The notes beneath the pieces were generated by a model that worked only from the letters and a program-made list of their open reading frames with translations, was not told the origin of the DNA and ran no database searches. The position numbers and the translations under genes are program-made. Shown here piece after piece: positions 60,486 to 64,000 of a stretch of DNA of 64,000 bases (within the stretch, counting starts at the first letter, position 1; each line of letters opens with the position of its first letter). The stretch is taken from assembly GCA_037367355.1 (NCBI GenBank), contig CM074701.1:2666001-2730000 (forward strand), in the 5' to 3' direction. The stretch comes from Neoscytalidium dimidiatum (Eukaryota; Ascomycota; Dothideomycetes; Botryosphaeriales; Botryosphaeriaceae).

Positions 60486-62238
60486 TTACGACAATATTAC
60501 CCGACACTCCCTTTTCCTGGGGGCAATAGTAAAGAAGTATTCCGGATGCATAGCTTCACTGTTTGTGCTCGGTGCCAGTTTTGCCTCTGGATACCGTAAG
60601 AAGAACGTTGCAGCAGCATAGCGTAGTTCCATCTCGGCAATATGTCTGCCCAAACATACTCTGCCGCCGGCACCGAAGGGATTGAATGATATCTTCGTGG
60701 CCTCCGACATCTCCGTACTTCTCAGCCAGCGCTGGACATCGAAACTGTAAGTAGGGGGGAAAAGGTCAGCTCCGGTCGCTTAACAGATAACAGAGAATAC
60801 GACCTAGTAGCAGGTGCCTCCAAGTACTTACTTCTCAGGATTCTCCCATAGACTTGGGTGCCGGTGCAACGACCAGGCTTGGGTAGACACGATGACTGAA
60901 TCAGGAATGTACAAACCACCCACAGTAGCGCCGCCAAGCATTGGTATTCGCGGAAGGGCTCCAGGCGCGGCGCCATAAAGTCGTAACGTTTCTTGGATGG
61001 CAGCGGTCAAAATAGGCAGCTGCTCAAGCTGTTCGTCCGAGAAATTTCCTCCTGAGCCATCTTCTCCGATCTTGTTACTCGCCAGCTTCTTTGCTTCGCG
61101 CAGCTCCTCGAGGATGTCTTGATGCAACCGCGGCCGTGAGAGGACACACCACACTAAGAACGTGAGGGAGATCGCTGTTGTATCCGTGCCGGCAACTATG
61201 AGGCCGCGCGCCTCCCGGGCAAGAACCATATCGGAGAGTTGGCTTTCACTCTTCTCTGCCTCCGCTAGAACACCAGTGAAGATATTTCCGGCACCGGTGG
61301 TGCCTTGCTTACGACTGTTCTCGACAGTCTTGTTGGCAAATTCCAGAGCGGTCGTTTGACTATGGAAGAGCTTTCGGACGAATGGTAAGGGGATTTTCTT
61401 CAGGAGTTTAAGGATTGGGAACTCGGCACAGATGCCGTTGATCTTGCCGATGTGCTCTACTGCCTGAAGGTACTTATCTCTCTAGAGAGTGGTTTCAGCG
61501 ACGGTCACTTAGAGATGGTGTACTTTCGCCTTTCTTTCACCATTTTTTGGGCAAATCTGCATCACATACCTCTCCGACCTGTAGCGAGTTGAAGCTCTCA
61601 CCAAATGTGATTTTCGAACTGACGTCGGCAGCCATTAGGATCCACCACTTCTGAACGTCAACCTCCCCCTTGGGATCCGCACTGGCATCTTGTTCCATTC
61701 GCATCACTGCGAACTCAACCTTACGCTTGATCTCCTTCTCCCAGTTCTTCCGGATCTCGGTCTTTGAAAACGCTCTGGCCATCATTTTTCGCCGGAGGGC
61801 ATGAAGCCTCGGGTCAGTCATCGAGAAAAGGGAGTAGTTTGCGTCATTAGGGTCATCGTAACCGGCGAAGAATTTGTACCAATCGGCCTTTCGGAAGCCG
61901 TTTCCGTGGCGGTGAACCTCACGGAACATGTAAGGGTCGCGGGTGTCTATTCTATTAGGTGCGATTACCACTGTGTCGCCGTACTTCTGATGCAGGGCCT
62001 CGATGAAGTATATTTGGCGACCCTTGATGGTGGCGTATTTGAGGGGAAGGCTGGTGAAGCGGGCGTACCAGGGGCCAGAGACCTTACGGAGAGGTCCTGT
62101 AAGGCCCCGTACAATGACCTTTCATGATTGTCAGAATTTAGAAGCTAATTCTTCGTTGAGCGAAGAACTGCGTTGACATACCCGGAGCATCCAAACGCAT
62201 ATGGCGAGTACAAGAACAACGCCAAATGTGCGACTCAT
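60486..62238 (-). CDS. Cytochrome P450 monooxygenase, 504 aa, 4 exons
   Basis: Exons 62182-62238, 61570-62118, 60832-61481, 60486-60744 (minus; introns 63-88 nt). Seen: an N-terminal membrane anchor (TFGVVLVLAICVWML), the P450 I-helix signature VAGTDTTA, ETLRLYGAAPG for the K-helix ExxR, and FNPFGAGGRVCLG with the heme-ligand Cys near residue 449. Intact and of normal length; endoplasmic-reticulum membrane, partner NADPH-P450 reductase. The Pro-rich hinge expected after the anchor is only partial (GLTGPLRKVSGPW). The reaction is unknown. It lies beside the broken dehydrogenase and far from the monooxygenase at 554-2810, so no metabolite cluster is claimed. Confidence 0.93.
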
Positions 62239-63815
62239 CCTGCAAGAGGTGTTGAAAAGTGTGTGATTTTAAAGACTTTGAGTGGAATGGCGAGTAAAAT
62301 ATTGGAGGGCTACGATACTTGTTCGTATAAGCAGCTTTCGTATGTGTTCGTGCATCAATATATATACTGAACTTGTGGGTAATTTGACTGAGCTGCGAAC
62401 CCATAGCTGATCTTGTGTCAGCAGTACTAAGTCTACCACATGATGACATGTTGGATTTCGGAAATTCGGACAGTTCTCAAGGCCGAGCCTTCTAGCGTCC
62501 TTTTAGGTGCTTTTTCATGCAGTCGCTCAGATTCGCTGAAGCCTGTAAAGTATGAAGTGTAACTTAAATAAGGGTTTAATTCCACGACTTGGCAGAAATC
62601 GTGTTCCTCATCTTTATATCGATGTCTAAGAAATGCTAGTAGGTCAAAGGGAAAGTATATAGATTCTGAAGCATACAACTCTGTGTTCGTGGAGTCAGCG
62701 TCTTTGGCCTGCATTGATGATGCACCTCGGGGAATGGGGTAACAGTTTCGGCCGAAACGCTGTCGGCGGGAATAAGCACCGACGCGCCGTTCAGGAGATC
62801 TACATTTTGAGGCCAATTCTAGATACATCCTTGACCCTTTGGATGTACGACTGCGCATCTCTTCATCAACTAAGCCCGCTCAGTGCAACTCTGCTACAGT
62901 TGAACCCTGTGGAAATGCTCTTAAAGGCTAGCGACTACTCTGCTATCTAGAAGGGAATTAGACAGCCCTGAACCTACTACTGATTTACTCCAGGTAAGAG
63001 AGTTGCGGGACGTAGACTGGTTCGCAGGATAGACCCTCTGCAATGATACGGAAGTAGAGCATTCATATGGATTTCAATATGCAATGCAGCTTGCATAGCA
63101 TATAAGTGATAGAAGTTTCTATCAACAGGTAGCTGCAGCGGTTGCCGGAACTGTTCCGACAGGGAGGCTAATTATACAACCGTTAAAAGCCCTTATCATC
63201 TTCCCGCAATGCTTTCCGAGAAGAAGAAGACCAGTGTAATGCATTATTTAGTACTTATCAAGTCCAGGAAGTGTGTCTGAGAGCTCAATTGCGGCATCAC
63301 CCTCGACAATAAACACTGTTCCCTCCGCTCTCCTTATTGGGCATCTCCGGACAATAAGATTACCCAGCGACTCCTGCACAATGCGGCCGAGTGTTACAGC
63401 GGGTGCCCACCGTGTTGGGTTTCAGTCGGTGCTGTACGGCCACTCGGCCAGCCTTCCGCCAGTCGACTGGCAAAAGGCACTACAATGATCAGCCTGGAGG
63501 CTGATCTTGTCCCAACAACTCTATAGCAGGTAGGTTCGTAACACCGAGCTGGCTTCAGTGCTATACCCCTACTCGGCTCTTCGCCTAAGTCAATTTCAGT
63601 ATCCAACGCACACTCGTATTCCTTATCTATTTCTATGTCAGTTCTACGTTGGGTTCGATGTATTTTCCCACTAATATGTATAACCTGGTAATTAATCTGA
63701 GTTAATCGAGGCTCAATTGTGAAGAGTTAACCTCGCTTATGCGAACAGCCCACATCGCGGCCCGCGTTGCGGCCCACAACAAAACCAAAAGATACCCAAC
63801 GGCAAAACAAAAAAA
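62239..63815. other. Intergenic (1.6 kb), AT-rich
   Basis: Upstream of the P450. ORFs up to 141 codons lack motifs; no repeat or mobile element recognised. Confidence 0.5.
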
Positions 63816-63935
63816 ACGTACAACAGACAGGATTCCCCAATGGTCACCCACTTGAGTACTAATTGCCCGGTTCGCAGCTTGAGTATCGGCTGAGCGGACG
63901 GGAAGCCCTATTCTCTGCGACCTATGGCCGTACGT
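63816..63935 (-). rRNA. 5S ribosomal RNA
   Basis: 120 nt. The reverse complement begins ACGTACGGCCATAGG, holds GGGCTTCCCGTCCGCTC and AGTGGGTGACCATTGGGGAA, and ends GTTGTACGT, matching the fungal 5S pattern (the 5' and 3' ends pair ACGTAC/GTACGT). A T-run follows the 3' end (TTTTTT on the coding strand). A lone copy, as usual in Pezizomycotina, where 5S genes are dispersed. Confidence 0.95.
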
Positions 63936-64000
63936 GACATGAGCACTGACATGGAAACTTTATATAAAAAAGCAAAAATCGTCCAACAACGCATGCACCA
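63936..64000. other. Window edge
   Basis: Short stretch upstream of the 5S gene with a TATATAAAAAAG motif at 63961-63972, about 30 bp upstream of the 5S start, possibly a Pol III upstream element. Confidence 0.3.

Noticed and set aside
1..64000. Transposon, LTR or terminal inverted repeat elements and CRISPR arrays
   Set aside because: By eye I found no reverse transcriptase, transposase or integrase motif, no long direct or inverted repeat and no repeat-spacer array. A self-alignment would be needed to exclude degenerate copies.

Overview
The window is nuclear DNA of a filamentous ascomycete (Pezizomycotina). The genes are dense and broken by many short introns, mostly 46-90 nt, with GTNNGT-type donors, CTAAC/CTAAT-like branch sites and YAG or AAG acceptors. 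It carries fungus-specific families (HET, Zn2Cys6, fungal caspase-like C14, DUF6594, NACHT-ankyrin), a dispersed single 5S rRNA gene and an intronless tRNA-Ser. I rebuilt 19 apparently intact protein genes, 3 pseudogenes, 1 tRNA and 1 rRNA by hand. Every intact model closes with a coding length divisible by three.

Layout. (i) 0-16 kb, accessory: a Baeyer-Villiger-type flavin monooxygenase with a 6-nt microexon, a 1654-residue NACHT-ankyrin-SPRY receptor-like protein, and a sugar transporter with a 10-nt exon next to a GC-AG intron. These are separated by long stretches without recognisable genes. (ii) 17-42 kb, mostly conserved housekeeping: a small secreted protein, a Zn2Cys6 regulator, tRNA-Ser(AGA), Ipi1 (60S ribosome biogenesis), a roadblock dynein light chain, an NTF2-like DUF1348 protein, a GT8 glycosyltransferase, an Asp f 3-type peroxiredoxin, Rab escort protein, an ankyrin-BTB protein and a NimA-family kinase. 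A 4.4-kb stretch without a convincing protein gene lies at 21.2-25.6 kb. (iii) 43-57.4 kb, an island that looks like fungal self/non-self or cell-death machinery: two paralogous caspase-like (C14) genes pointing outward at its edges, enclosing a 104-residue lysine/glutamate-rich protein, a disrupted DUF6594 membrane-protein gene, an SRPK-like kinase and a HET-domain protein. The right-hand caspase-like gene reads without interruption into a HET-like remnant and then a C2H2 zinc-finger protein (1132 residues in all). A broken AIG2-like gene sits on the left edge. (iv) 57.4-64 kb: a disrupted short-chain dehydrogenase, an intact cytochrome P450 and a 5S rRNA gene.

How the genes may work together: HET, NACHT/STAND and caspase-like domains are known or proposed parts of fungal allorecognition and regulated cell death, so region iii plus the receptor in region i is the most interesting biology here. 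That these genes form one system is inferred from families and proximity only. Three genes in regions iii-iv are broken by stop codons each explainable by a single C-to-T change, as expected for an accessory region under decay, but this is not proof of repeat-induced point mutation.
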